NCBI GenBank assembly: GCA_027704905.1
Contig: CM051020.1
Span: 11,890,483-11,954,482, forward strand
Source: Muraenolepis orangiensis
Taxonomy: Eukaryota > Chordata > Actinopteri > Gadiformes > Muraenolepididae
Length of the DNA stretch: 64,000 bases
Reading direction: 5' to 3'
Of this stretch, positions 1 to 12,221 are shown one piece after another (position 1 is the first letter of the stretch; each line of letters starts with the position of its first letter). The notes below the pieces were generated by a model, which saw only the letters and a list, made by a program, of their open reading frames with translations, had not been told where the DNA came from and did not search any database. Made by a program: the position numbers and the translations under genes.

Positions 1-1277
1 CTCATCTTCAAAGTTGGTGACCATGAAAACCAAGAACCTTGACATCAACCCTCAGTTTGTAACTGGTTATTAGACTTCCTAACCAACAGACCCCAGTCAG
101 TCAGGTTAGACCATCTCACCTCCTCCACCCTCACCCTAAACACCGGCGTTCCACAAGGCTGTGTGCTGAGCCCTCTCCTCTACTCCCTCTTCACCCACGA
201 CTGCACTCCTGTACATGGTACAAACACCATCATCAAGTTTGCCGACGACACAACGGTGGTGGTTCTCATCAAAAACACTGATGAGGCAGCCTACAGGGAG
301 GAGGTCCAGCACCTGGTGGCATGGTGCGCTGACAACAACCTGGCCCTCAACACCAAGAAGACCAAGGAGCTCATCGTCGACTTCAGGAATCTGCTGAAGT
401 GTGCTGGCGCACACGCCCCCATCCTCATCAACGGAGCGGAGGTCGAGCGTGTCTCCAGCTTCAAGTTCCTGGGGGTCCACATCTCCGAGGACCTCTCCTG
501 GTCCCGCAATACTGCCTCACTGGTAAAGAAGGCTTACCAGCGTCTCTTCTTCCTGAGGAGACAGGAAAACCCACCTGTCACCTCAGATTCTGGTGAACTT
601 TTACCGGTGTGCTATTGAAAGCATCCTCACCAACTGCATCAGTGTTGTATTGCAACTGCACTGTTTCGACCAGAAAGCGCTGCAGAGGGTGGTGAAAACC
701 ACCCAACGCATCGTTGGACTACCCCTCCCTGCAATAAACACTACCACAAAAAATAGTGGATGACCCCTCTCACCCCAACCATGGACTGTTTGCCCTCCTT
801 CCCTCCGGGAGGTGCTATAGAAACCTTTGTTCCAAGTCAAGCAGGCTTAGGAACAGCTTCTTCCCCTCAGCTGTCATCTCCCTGAACTGGTGCAGACTAC
901 CTCTCTATAGTTTACATATTTATTACAAAGATACCGGTTTACTGTTCCTGCCATATATATTTAAATCTGTTAAACTGTTGCTAGAACTGCTCCTACTCCT
1001 GTATATAAAAATACATTTATATATGCTCACTTGTATATACATTAAAATGTATACACATGTATCCTGCTTTCAATAATTGTATACCCCTGATCACTACCTG
1101 TTAAATACTCACTTACCTGCATCTATTATGCTCATATCACATTTAATACCTGTAACCTGTAAATTATTACCATGCACTTTACTGCAACATTTGCACTCTG
1201 GTTAGATGCTAAATTATTTTTGCTGTACTGTACTTTACTGTGCTGTACAATGACAATCAATTAGAATCTAATCTAAT
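1..1277 (+). mobile_element. L2-type non-LTR retrotransposon, 5'-truncated, 3' end of ORF2 plus tail
   Basis: The first ~600 bases encode a reverse-transcriptase C-terminal half. The motif PQGCVLSPLLYSLF is followed by the catalytic block KFADDTT and then by NNLALNTKKTKELIVDF, typical of fish L2-clade LINEs. The frame breaks near 600, and later frames carry the remaining C-terminal residues, so the copy is dead. The AT-rich 3' region ends in a short AATCTAATCTAAT tail near 1277. The same tail recurs at 4266-4450 (minus) and 45105-45471 (plus), which identifies it as the element's 3' end. The 5' side runs off the window. Confidence 0.85.
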
Positions 1278-2430
1278 TTCAGACACCAAAAATCTTCCAA
1301 GGATACCAAAATCAGCCATGGAAAAGTTAGCCTTGCAGCTTAGTTTTTAAAGTGATGACTTAAATCACTAGGTGGAATGAGGAACAATATGAATATGCTA
1401 TACTGGGTGAATTACTGCAATTGGAATATTTGAATAATTAAGGATCTCAACAATACCAATGGATTCATATAAAATGGGAGGGCTTAAATATATTCCTGGA
1501 AGGGAGTAGCGAGTAGAAAATATTGGCTAAGTAGTTTAACCTTTAAACCGTTAGTTTAAACGTTGTCTATGTGTCGTAACACAGAAGTAATGGCTGTGTA
1601 TTTCATCTCACTTTGCATCAACAATCTGTATTGCAAGTAAAACAATTATTATTGCAAAATTAAGTTATCGAAGACAATTGAAGATTGTTGAGAATGTACA
1701 GAAGGCACAGACGACAACGTAAGCTATTTAATTGTTTGTTTGACATTTAAATGGAATTCAATTCATTGAAATTACGTCTCACAAGAGTTCAAGTGCAACC
1801 ACTTCAGAGTTAAGTGCGCTCCTTGATAACTTCATTGAGATTGAAGGAGCTGATGTAAGCAAAGCCAAAAATCAAATCTAGCCAGTAAACAGTCCAAGTG
1901 GGGAGAAAATCGTCACACATCCAACCAGGATTGTTTAAGTAAGTCAAATGTAACCCTGTAATCCAGATTGCAATGTTCTACTAGAGTTTAATATGTTTAA
2001 TTTAAGAGGCTATATTGTCAACGATAAGTGGTCCGTATTAAAAATGTCAAATCAAATATTATTTTACCGATGAATAGCGTTTGCTCTGTTTATTCTTGCT
2101 TGTAAAATTAATTTGAAAATGCTTCGTGGTAGTCATGCTCAAGTGTATTTTATTAATAAGTTAACAGCAATAATGTTTATCCAGCTAATTGTTTTCTGCA
2201 GATCCTGCGAAAAATCCTTGATCATTGGCTCGGGCAAACCAACAAGACTCGAAAGAGGTTGGATGGAATACATTCAATAATTTCCATGAGCAAGCTGGTC
2301 AACCATTATAATAGTGGTTGTATTTGAAACAAAAGTATAATACTGACTGATAGTGAGGACTGAAGGGCAGTCCAGGGCCCTATTGTTCATTTAAAGGGCT
2401 CCTCTTAGACCAACGAGTGTGTGTGTGTGT
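1278..2430. other. Intergenic, no gene seen
   Basis: AT-rich sequence with no coding frame or recognisable repeat apart from a short (GT)n near 2418-2430. Confidence 0.5.
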
Positions 2431-2545
2431 GATTATCCATTATACTTCTGGGTGGACACCCAGTTTACCGCTGTCCGATATCACAATGTCACATGATCAT
2501 TTTGAAATGGCTTTTAGTGGCTTATCACACTCGCACCTGGTGGTA
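2431..2545. mobile_element. Half copy of the fold-back MITE seen at 13436-13674
   Basis: This segment resembles the right half of the inverted-repeat element at 13436-13674: a GGGTGGACAC block, a CAC-rich block, then a terminal CACACCTGGTGGTA-like end. A solo LTR is inserted exactly at this end, so the MITE copy is older than the LTR. Confidence 0.5.
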
Positions 2546-3106
2546 TGTCACGGTTACGGTGGGTGACAGGGAGCGTGGCCAAGGCACAGGCTTTAGTGGT
2601 GCACCCACGCACCTGTCGGCAATTGCCGATTAGGATAATCACCGCACCTGGGTGTATATATACCCCTTTGCTAGGTCGTACGTCGTTCTCCTTCGATGAA
2701 ACCGTACCAGCCCTCCGGTAATTATACTTACCTGTCTACTACCTGTCGGCACTCCGCTGATCGGCCTCCCGGTATCCAGACTTCTCGCCCGTCCCGGACT
2801 ACTTTCCTGTCTACTACCTGTCGCTACTTCGACCTCCCGGTATCCAGACTCGCCCGTCCCGGACCACTCGCCTGTCTCCTACCTGTCGGTACTCCGCTGA
2901 TCGACCTCCCGGTATCCAGACTCCACGCCCGTCCCGGACCACTCGCCTGTCTACTACCTGTCGGTACTCCGCTGATCGGCCTCCCGGTATCCAGACCCCT
3001 GGCCTGTCCTGACCATTCTATGATGCTTACGCAATAACGCCTCACGTTACCACTTCCCTGTGTCTGTGGTCTGCGTTCTGGGTCCTACCAACACTACACC
3101 CTGACA
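2546..3106 (+). mobile_element. Solo LTR with 4-bp target-site duplication
   Basis: A 561-bp unit begins TGTCAC and ends CTGACA, the TG...CA ends of a retroviral-type LTR. It is flanked on both sides by GGTA (2542-2545 and 3107-3110), read as a target-site duplication. A TATA-like TATATATA lies near 2655. The 3' half is filled by a GC-rich tandem repeat. No internal gag/pol lies beside it, so it is a solo LTR. Orientation is inferred from the TATA position. Confidence 0.7.
2731..3015 (+). repeat. GC-rich tandem repeat, about 4 units of 65-75 bp, inside the solo LTR
   Basis: Units start with CCTGTCTACTACCTGTCGG at about 2731, 2806, 2871 and 2946. The 113-residue open frame here (2696-3037) is a by-product of the repeat period and is not taken as a gene. 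Confidence 0.85.
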
Positions 3107-3266
3107 GGTATACACAAAAGGTCTACACATGGTCTCATATGTGAGGATAGAGAGGAATACTTTGATAATGCCAGCCAGAAAGACGTATAAAACCATATAA
3201 AACAATAATAATAACAATAATAAAAAAGTGCAATGTTCTCTGCACAGTGCAATCTTACATCCAACA

Positions 3267-3475
3267 TTCAAGATTCTTTATTTATTTTTGCCATGTGTTC
3301 CAAGTACAATGGAATGTTTACTCCCATTCACTCCCGCATTCTGAATTTCAACAACAATAAAATACCACACTATACACAACTATACTATAAACAACACTAT
3401 ATACTATCTACAACATACTATACAATTTACTATAAACAACACTAACCTACAACCTATAACAATACTATACCCAAT
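3267..3475 (-). mobile_element. LINE 3' tail fragment, minus orientation
   Basis: This contains the reverse complement of a tail found repeatedly in this window: an ATGGGGAGTAA-like block, a CCATTGTACTTG-like block and a TTGAATCTTG-like terminus. Related copies lie at 26370, 35034, 46395, 51405 and 54060. Confidence 0.6.
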
Positions 3476-4134
3476 AAGCCCGCGCTACGAGGGAAGACGT
3501 ACATTTTTCAATTTTTTTCAGTCTGAATACACTTACTCCACTCCAGCGTTTATCTCCTCTTTGGCACTGTACAGCGCCTTTCATAATCAGTTGGCTCACA
3601 GAAGCTCGGTAATCATCATCGTGCTAAATCAATGTTTTAGCATGATGTAGTCGTACCAGGCCGTGCTGCTTTTGGATTACACTCTTTAGTCCAGGGGTTC
3701 ATTGACTGATCGGGGGCCCTGATGAAGAGACTTATCTCACCAAATACTATACTCGGCATACACTCACCCCCATCACGCGTCTCTGTTCACTACGCTGACA
3801 TAATGGACCCTCACGCCGTTAATTAAACAGCAAGACATTTTTACCACCTGATGAGTTGGTCACCTTTGTAACTTAAGGAAATGTAATCCCATCAACATAT
3901 GTGTATTACGTCAATGCCTCATTTATACTATCTAACATCTTTTTTTCTAAGTCATCTTTTGTCTCAGAATAATGTCTGATATAGTTTAATGATTGAAATT
4001 GCAAATTCCTCTTCCTGAGCTTTTGTCCTTTTGGAGAAAATATTATTTTCCAGACCTCACTCTTTCGAGTATCACCAAGTTAACTGCTATTCCTTGTCCC
4101 TCATGCAAACTGGTGCAAATTAGTTTATAGGTCA
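3476..4134. other. Intergenic, no gene seen
   Basis: No coding frame or repeat family recognised. Confidence 0.4.
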
Positions 4135-4540
4135 GGGGTGGCAGTAGCTGGGCAGCAGTCTGTTGTGACTTGGCTTGGGAACCGGAAGGTCACTCACCTG
4201 GGCACTGCCGAGGTGCCCTTGAGCAAGGCACCAGACCCCTGGACCAACTGCTCCCCGGGCGCTGTATTATATTAGATTAGATGATTAGATTCAAATGTAT
4301 TGTCATTGCACAGCACAAGTACAGTACAGCGAAAATAATTGGGCATCTAACCAGAGTGCAAATGTTGCAGTAAAGTGCATGGTAATATATAATGTACAGT
4401 GGTTAAATAAGATGTAAAAACAGTATACTAGGTATAAATGTATATACAATAGCTGCCCACTGCTCCTAATACTAGGATGGGTTAAAATGCAGAGAAACTA
4501 ATTTCACTGTGTACATGTGACCAATTAAGAGGATTCAACC
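4135..4540 (+). mobile_element. tRNA-derived SINE interrupted by an L2 tail
   Basis: The left part (to 4265) has the SINE block GGTGCCCTTGAGCAAGGCACC and a CCCCGGGCGCTGTAT motif. The right part (from about 4451) resumes with AGCTGCCCACTGCTCCTAATAC and the GGATGGGTTAAA block. A related uninterrupted SINE at 39236-39470 shows these two parts are normally adjacent. Confidence 0.7.
4266..4450 (-). mobile_element. L2 3' tail inserted within a SINE, minus orientation
   Basis: This is the reverse complement of the L2 tail at 1100-1277 and opens with ATTAGATTAGAT. TGTAT-like sequence sits at both junctions and may be the target-site duplication. Confidence 0.7.
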
Positions 4541-4592
4541 CTTAAATTTAGATGAAGGAAAATTGGCAATTTAGAGTACAGCTATTAAGGTT

Positions 4593-4648
4593 AGGGTCAC
4601 GTGTACGGTCAATCAAGTTAAGGGTCAAGTGTACGGTCAATCAAGTTA
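4593..4648. repeat. 28-bp direct tandem duplication
   Basis: Two adjacent copies of AGGGTCACGTGTACGGTC... differ by one base. Confidence 0.85.
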
Positions 4649-5303
4649 AGGTCTAGAAGGCTTACATTCAATGCACCTGTCCAGATTTCCCATGCTAAGC
4701 TTTGTGTGCTTTATGCTTAGGCTTTTGTTGTATTAATACATTTTGTTCATTGTAATGTGTCAGATTCATTACATTGGTATTCTTCCTAATGGAAGTGCGT
4801 CATTAGTAAAATAATCAAGTCACACTTTGATCAGTTTAAGCCACTTCATCACGCTACATTAACTAATTACTGAAACCTCAAACAAATGTGAGGGGGGGGG
4901 AGGGGGGGGGGCATCTTGCGTTCTGGTTAACACGCAAGGAACTCCTATCTCTTCCGTCCCTCTGTAAAACCCTGCATCTCGCAAAGTCACCAGAAACATA
5001 ACACAATCACGCATTACAGGCACCCACACGACACACACACTCGAGGTGTGAAATAATCGGCTGTGGGAGAGTTACACAATTATTTCGAATTCACATAATC
5101 AAGATGGATGCTTGGCTGCCGTAAACCCTAAGATTGAATAACGTCTCTCTGCTTCTTGAGATTATTCTGCCGTTTGCATGGCAAACCCATTACAGTGTAC
5201 TGCCAATGGTGTATGATGAATATACTAGGGAAAAGGCTCTAGGTAAGTTACGGATACAGCAAAAAGGGGAATCGTGTATCAACCATTTGTCTTCATGGTC
5301 TCT

Positions 5304-5305
<2 letters not shown>

Positions 5306-5346
<41 letters not shown>
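5306..5346. repeat. (TC)n microsatellite
   Basis: Uninterrupted dinucleotide run. Confidence 0.95.
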
Positions 5347-5349
<3 letters not shown>

Positions 5350-5742
5350 TTTTCTCAGTCTTCCGTTGTTTCTCTCTCTTGCCATTTAGTCGACACCTGT
5401 CTGTCTCTCTCAATCTCTTGAGAGAGACAGACAGGTAGGAGGCTGTAGTAGTGGCCGCCTCAGCGTCAAAGTTTAGGCTTCCGCCTCACACGCGGTTCCT
5501 TCCACACAGCCGGCAATTGTTTGCACGACGGTTTGCTTCGTTCAGGTAATATTTTCTCACAGGGATGCAGGGGATGGCTGTTTTTGTATAAAAGCAGTCA
5601 TTTTACATGAGTGAGAATTGTGGGGAGGGGAGGGGGGGTACAGCTACCCCCCCGGTAGCTGTAACGATGGGAAAGTGAGAGTGGAGGTGTGGTCGATGGA
5701 GAGAGAAAAAAAGAGAAACTGAAAGAGCCTAAGTGCGAGACA

Positions 5743-5826
5743 GAGAGAGAGATGGAGAGAGAGAGAGCGAGAGTGAGAGTGAGAGAGAGTGAGAGATGGG
5801 GGGAGAGAGAGAGAGAGAGATGGGGG

Positions 5827-5859
<33 letters not shown>

Positions 5860-5947
5860 CAGGTTGGAAAGATAATGGGCTGAATACGGGTGGAAATGGT
5901 GGAGCTGGGAAATGAGAAGAGGGGGGGGGGGGGGGGGGGGGGGGGGG
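5743..5947. repeat. GA-rich microsatellite followed by a 27-base poly-G run
   Basis: Compound (GA)n with GAGAGAGAGC and GGGGGAGAGA interruptions to about 5857, then an unbroken G run at 5921-5947. Such a G run can form quadruplexes and is error-prone in assemblies. Confidence 0.95.
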
Positions 5948-6261
5948 CGTGTGGTGGGTTCGACCTCCCCAGTGATTTGAACACGAATCACAAATCACAC
6001 CTTGGACAGAATTCATTGCAACACTGTCGCACAAGCCGTGCTCTCGCCTGCCTGTGAGCGGTTACCGTTAGCCATGTGACACACCCGCCAGCCCCACAGC
6101 AGACATGCTAATGACAGATGGAGGAGAGAGGAGGAGGAGGCGGATGGAATGACTTGACGGTGAGGAAGGTGTACATTTGACACCATTAAGATGAACGGCC
6201 CCAATGACATAGATGGACAGAAAAACCGACAAACACACAGACAGACACACACACACACACA

Positions 6262-7345
6262 GCTAGATTGATAGATCCATTTGCACCCCTCAAGCAATGG
6301 CAAGCAATTGAGAAGCTCGACAGAGAGGCGGTTCACGGTAAATTAAACTCATAAATCACCCAAACTTCCAATTGGACCGAGTTTTCCCAAAAACATTCCG
6401 ATATTCTCTTTTAGTGATGCTGTTTTAGAGAATAAGGTACACCGGTTTCACAATATAACTTTGCTTGCCTGGCAGCCGACTTGGGTCATGCCATAAATAT
6501 TTATAATAATATTTTTTCTGCTATTTAGATTCCCTAATGTGCAAAGCTACAATTTATTGTCACACTATGACGCACCAACCCCCAAAACAAGCTGTTCTTT
6601 GCATCACCCATTCACAGTTCAAATAAATCAGTGGGATTTCCAAAGTACACTTAGATCTTAGATATGAATAACTTCTTATTGAATATCTAAGCAGTGCCAA
6701 ACCAAGTCAACAAAGTCTATATTGAAAAATATATCAAGCACCGGGAAAGCAGACCAAGCTTCATTATTACTATCTCTCCTGTCCGCTCCACTAGAGAGAA
6801 AAGAAACCCAGAGCTCTCTAGGAAAGAAAGGAGATTTAAGCGTATTATGTGAGGACCGGCTGCATATATTAGACCTTTGTTCCTGTGCTGCTCTGTGTCG
6901 AATGGAAAGTAGCAACGGTGAGATAAGCACCACATGGTCTGGGACTCTTGCTGTTGAATCACCAAGAAACATAGGAAGGATTTCTCTGGCTCCCTCCCTC
7001 AATACCAGCATTGAATGAAAATGAGTTTGACGGACAGAGGGGACATGTGGAAGGACATAAACATTTAAATGGACCTCAAGAAATGAGATCTTAGAAGGAT
7101 TTTTTGTAATAAAGATAAATGTCTAGATGTACAGAGCCACAATTGTGAGTGTCTTGCTCTAATGATAATTGAGTAGGATTGAATCAGATAACGTACTCTG
7201 ACATAGTCAATTGTACTCTTTGAAAGCAGTTTTCTTTTCAGATTGAATAACAAAAATTGGTATTGATGTCTTGCTCCCCTAGACAATATCAATTGAACTG
7301 CTGTGACAGACTGGATTCACAACTCAATTCATCACAAGTGTGTCA
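6262..7345. other. Intergenic, no gene seen
   Basis: Single-copy-looking AT-rich DNA. Short open frames on both strands overlap each other and carry no recognisable domain. Confidence 0.4.
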
Positions 7346-7346
7346 G

Positions 7347-7347
<1 letters not shown>

Positions 7348-7376
<29 letters not shown>
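7348..7376. repeat. (GT)n microsatellite
   Basis: Uninterrupted dinucleotide run. Confidence 0.95.
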
Positions 7377-7378
<2 letters not shown>

Positions 7379-7825
7379 TCGATGGCTGGTTTAAGCAGCC
7401 TTACCTGGCCTGGCTGAAGTCCGGGTGATTAGACGCTGGAGCTGAATAATCAAGGCCCACAGGTTAAACCAGCCATCACTACACACACACACTCTCGGGA
7501 ACAGAGTTTGGCCTGGTCAGCGTTTACCATCTGCCTGTTTACCGGCCTGTAACGTCTTGCCAACTCTCCAATAAACCGACATCTACGTTTCGACTCGTCT
7601 ACCCGTCTCCTGCATGTCGAAGGAGCCCAGAAAAAGTCATCTAGGTGGCTAAACTGGCGTCCAACCTGGAGTTTTCTCATGGATGGCCACACAAGGGGAA
7701 TAGGAGAAATGCATTGGCAGCTTCCCCTAATGCTAATAAGATGGCATGGGGCAGGGTCTCCTGCTCCAGTGGCTATTTCAATTTCAAAGTCCTGAATGGT
7801 TTGATGGTGAGCCAAAATAGAGTTT

Positions 7826-7985
<160 letters not shown>

Positions 7986-8048
7986 GTCGCTAGTCATCAA
8001 AGTCTCTGGTCAGTATGGTACTGACTTGTGTTTGGTGAGAGATAGCCT

Positions 8049-8183
<135 letters not shown>

Positions 8184-8199
8184 TAGCCTGTGAACATCA

Positions 8200-9470
8200 T
8201 ACGGACAGCGGAACCAGGCCACAGAATGTGATTCTACATTCATCTCTTCATCTATATCCTTTATCCGTTAGACACGTCTGTCTCCTGGGCTCAAATTGAA
8301 GGAACTAAGTGCACATTAGGAGCCAAAGGACATCATCTCTTTATCTACAAGCGACCCACAGTCGAAAAAAAACAGCCCCTCACTATCCATCACTCTATCT
8401 ACAGTACAGACTTGTACAGACTTGACCATAATGGCTCTGTTCCATATCTGATGAACTTGTATGTGCACAAAGCAGTATGGACGGATTTAATTTGCATATA
8501 GCCTTGCGGAATTCAGATAAACTTGGAATTATCAAGGATTCATTTGTTACATTGGACTGACAAGGAGTTCTCATTTCCTGATTTAATGAGTTTAAATTGA
8601 TGAAAAAGCTTTTTGAATTTAATTGCACAGGCACTACGCAGCTATTTCCCACTTTTATAATGGCTTAATTATTCATAATTTACATTTAAATTGAAGTATG
8701 ATTCATCATATGATCAATTGCATTAGCCTTAATCGCTAGAATATTTCTTCACGAGAAGTTTTGGTGTTTCTTTGAGACAGAGGTAAAGGTTTTGAAAATA
8801 AGCGACATGGGCATGCAGTGCAAGGCACCAGGCCTTTAAAGTGCAGTCTCACCCTGGAGGCTTGGGACGCATTAATGCTGTGGAAACCATCACAGAGAGC
8901 AAAGGAGAAACGGATGCTGCCGGAAAAGATGAAGATGAAATGAGGATGAGGAGGACAGAACAGCGGTAAGTAAGAGAAGTTAAGAGGTTTTATTATCATT
9001 GTTCAACTATCAACTATTAAATCCTAAAAGTCTAGTATTGATTTGTGAGAGGGTCATTATATGTTACATTCATAAAAAACACACGTTATTTCGATAGCCT
9101 AGAGTAAGAAAACCATTAGGCCAATATGAACATATGGCAAGCAATAAAATGACAACTGACGATAATGATATACCATATGGACTTCATGATATTGTTTTTA
9201 TTATACGCTATTTGGCATTGAATGGCTGTGAAAAAAGCTATTTATTCAAATCTATTTATAATGCATTGATATAGTAAGTGGCCTGTTATAAAAAATACAG
9301 TTGGAACCTAAGTTGTTAGAGTGAATGTTGTGAATGGCATTTTAAAAGGTCGTGCGCGTATGAGGCCCCTGCATTGGGCTGCAGCAGGCGTGACTGGTTC
9401 ATGACCCTTGGAAATCGGATGTGTCCTAAATCCTAAATGATGAACTTGTTTCGCTAGTTTTAAAGACATA
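8200..9470. other. Intergenic, no gene seen
   Basis: AT-rich sequence with no convincing exon, repeat family or RNA gene. Confidence 0.4.
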
Positions 9471-9477
9471 AGGGAGG

Positions 9478-9519
9478 TGTGTGTGTGTGTGTGTGTGGGG
9501 GGGGGGGGGGTGGGGGGGG
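9478..9519. repeat. (GT)n followed by a poly-G run
   Basis: Compound simple repeat; a second shorter G run follows after a single T. Confidence 0.9.
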
Positions 9520-9914
9520 TTGATGAAATAAAGCAGTGGGCACAGTAAGAGGATATCCTCCCTTTGTCCCCTGCCTCGCCTCAGTCTCCAGATGAATGGA
9601 ACGCCTCCAAGTGAGTTTGAACGTTTCTATCAGCCCACGCGTACCGAGTCTTCCCCCCCGTCCAGCGTTAACAACCACGTCAACTCTGGGCCAGTGTTGT
9701 TGGACATAACGGGAGTAATCCTCAACAAAAAACACGTACACCAAATCCGCTTGGCAGGAATGAAGGATTTGTTTCATGTTTTCAACTACATCCCGCCAAC
9801 GTGGGGGAATTTTTTCACGTATTTCCGCACAGGACAAACATGCAGTTTTGGGTCAACATCCTTTGAGTGTGTATCTGTGTTGATACAGTAAACCTGTGTG
9901 ATAAATGGATTATC

Positions 9915-10075
9915 GGTGTGTGTGTGTGTGTGTCTGTGTGTGTCTGTGTGTGCAAAGTGCACGGAGACAGGCTGTTGTGCCACCTTTCGCTCTTCCGTTC
10001 CATTCGATAACGTCTCATACACACACACACACATGTGCACACGCACGCATGCAGGCAGCCCCACACACACACAAA

Positions 10076-10145
<70 letters not shown>

Positions 10146-10206
10146 CAGGCACACACACAGGTTTGCACGTGCACACACAGGTCTGCAAGTGTACACACAC
10201 ACGCAC
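9915..10206. repeat. Compound (GT)n and (AC)n microsatellite cluster
   Basis: A (GT)n tract at 9915-9950 is followed by (AC)n tracts at 10019-10206 interrupted by GCAGGCAG-type blocks. Confidence 0.9.
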
Positions 10207-10319
10207 ACAGTAAAACGGTTGGCTTCATACCAGCTGTTGTGCAGCCTGCCAGGATCAATACATCTCAATAAGAAGGCCCTGGAGCAGAGATTCCACAGGA
10301 AATTATGGACATAGAGCTG

Positions 10320-11220
10320 ATACCGTTGTTGATGGTGGTTGTGTCAAGACTAAAATACCCCCCCAAAAAAGAATAAAAGCATATTTTATCCTGCACCATG
10401 CTCCCTTTTGTCTACAACCATCAATTGGCCATTATCATATTAGAAATACCTAATATATAGCAATTATAGCAATTCTTGCTATGTGCTATACCCGGTGCCA
10501 GTGCTTGCTTGGGCTGTGTGCTGTACATGCACAGAAGAACGTAGGCTGTATGTACTGTATGTATTCTAGAGTCATGGATCAAAAAGACATACATCGCCCA
10601 CGATGCAGCAAGCTTACATTATAATGTATGAACAGAGGGATAAGCTATAAGAGGGATAAACATATCGGATCAAGTCACGCATGCTATACACTAACAAAGC
10701 ACACACGGCTGAATTATAGATGCAAATTAATATATTTTTTACATTTGTTTGAACACATCAATGTGGTAAAACTAATTGTGCCCAGAGGGATTTGTTAATA
10801 TTTGGTCTTGTGAGGTCTGTGCATTGAAACGCTAAGCATTAAGCGCCAAGCTGACTAAAGCTGGTTAAGCACTAAGCTGACACTTCATGTTCGGGGCTTG
10901 GTGCAGCCAATACCTTACAAAATGAATCAACAATTCAACATACACAAAGTGTAACTATTGGCAACTAATCTAACTAAATTACAAACAACTCTAAATCATG
11001 GTAAGGAGTTTGGTAAGGTAAGGAAATGTTTGGATGTTTAGTGTTTTTGGTTTGTTTTTACATTCTCAGTCAGCAGTAAAGAGCACAGCCTCATCATCCT
11101 CTCTTTAAAAGGATGAAGATATTAGTCTTCCAAATTGATTTTGGCCAGAAGGTAATTACCAGCAGTAAGGAGCACTGATATTACTCTGCTAATGACTCAC
11201 TCATGGTCAGAGATAGATTG
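10320..11220. other. Intergenic, no gene seen
   Basis: No coding frame, repeat family or RNA gene recognised. Confidence 0.4.
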
Positions 11221-11238
11221 CCTTCCCCATGCACTAGA

Positions 11239-11340
11239 GAATGTGAAAGTGAACCACTGAAATTGCTATTTGTTTTGATGCCCTGCACTGGGCATCAAAA
11301 CAACCAGCAATTTGTCCAGCAGTGGTTCACTTTCACATTC
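11239..11340. repeat. Strong 102-nt inverted repeat (hairpin)
   Basis: Arms pair in three blocks: 21 bp perfect (GAATGTGAAAGTGAACCACTG with its complement), 8 bp (AAATTGCT) after a 6-nt bulge, and 13 bp perfect (TGTTTTGATGCCC), closing on the loop TGCACT. It could be a miniature fold-back element or a precursor-miRNA-like hairpin. I do not recognise a known miRNA in it. Confidence 0.8.
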
Positions 11341-11344
11341 TTCA

Positions 11345-12060
11345 TACATTAATCTCTGTCTGATATAATGTAATAGACAGGGCAAAGTTAGTAGACTCAG
11401 GAACTTCAGGAAATGTCAACCTAGTAAGTTAGGTTAGATACTAAGAGAACTAACATTACTGATTTAGTTACTTACTGACTAACTTACTTAATAAATAACA
11501 AATTGAACTAAATGAACAATTAAACAATGAAATAACTACATTCGCGAGAGGGTACCTTTCAAAAATGGCCGTAACCTTTAGCCTTTTACTGTGTTTCTGG
11601 CAGCCCTTCACCAGATCCATTACTGCGTCTGTCGCTGCTCGTGTGGGTATGAAGTCACTCATCCTGGGGAAACTACATTCTGTGTGTCAGAGAGGATGCA
11701 GGAACTACACCGGAGCGACACAAGCTCATTTTGGCAAGGACGTCTTAGGGAGACGAGGGTATATCGTATTGGAGATGGTATTTATAGTCGTTTTGTTACC
11801 AATAAGCGAAAATTATAGACACACACAAACACACACAGGCCTAATAATTGACATTGTATGTGATCGCCAGTGCAAAGTACTTCTTACACATGTGGAATAA
11901 TATGGGAAAACGTTATGTTTTCTACATATTCTGAAAATATGGTCGATTTCCGATTTCATCTAGTATTTTTTATAATTTGTATTGAAACATTTATCGTAAT
12001 TGCACTGGACGCACGTCATGTGATCGCTGTGACGTCATCAGTGCTCCGTTGTACACCTGC
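11345..12060. other. Intergenic, no gene seen
   Basis: No exon supported. The open frames at 11565-11900 and 11591-11818 overlap in different phases and show no domain. Confidence 0.4.
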
Positions 12061-12063
12061 TAA

Positions 12064-12174
12064 ATGGCAAGTTATCGAGGTGATTCATCCAGTGACGAAG
12101 AAACGATTTAACTGAATGCAGAAAGAGGGGTTCAACCGTATAGGTTTGAACCAAGGAGGCCTCGGCCGCAGTAG
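12064..12174 (+). pseudogene. Relic of a P2X7-C-terminus-like (transposon-associated) gene start
   Basis: The frame from the ATG at 12064 reads MASYRGDSSSDEET, meets a TAA at 12109, then continues in frame with GVQPYRFEPRRPRP before another stop. Acidic/serine N-termini followed by a PYRFEP motif are known from fish proteins annotated as P2X purinoceptor 7-like, which share only the receptor's C-terminal domain and are often multicopy. Two stops within about 35 codons make this a broken copy. Family assignment is from memory. Confidence 0.4.
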
Positions 12175-12221
12175 CGATCGTTGTGTTAAACTATATTCTA
12201 TATAATAAGTCTATATTGTCT

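Noticed and set aside
2696..3037. 113-residue repetitive open frame
   Set aside because: It is the minisatellite inside a solo LTR and has no domain.
9460..9891. Opposed open frames around 9.5-9.9 kb
   Set aside because: They overlap on both strands beside a GT/G repeat and show no recognisable motif.
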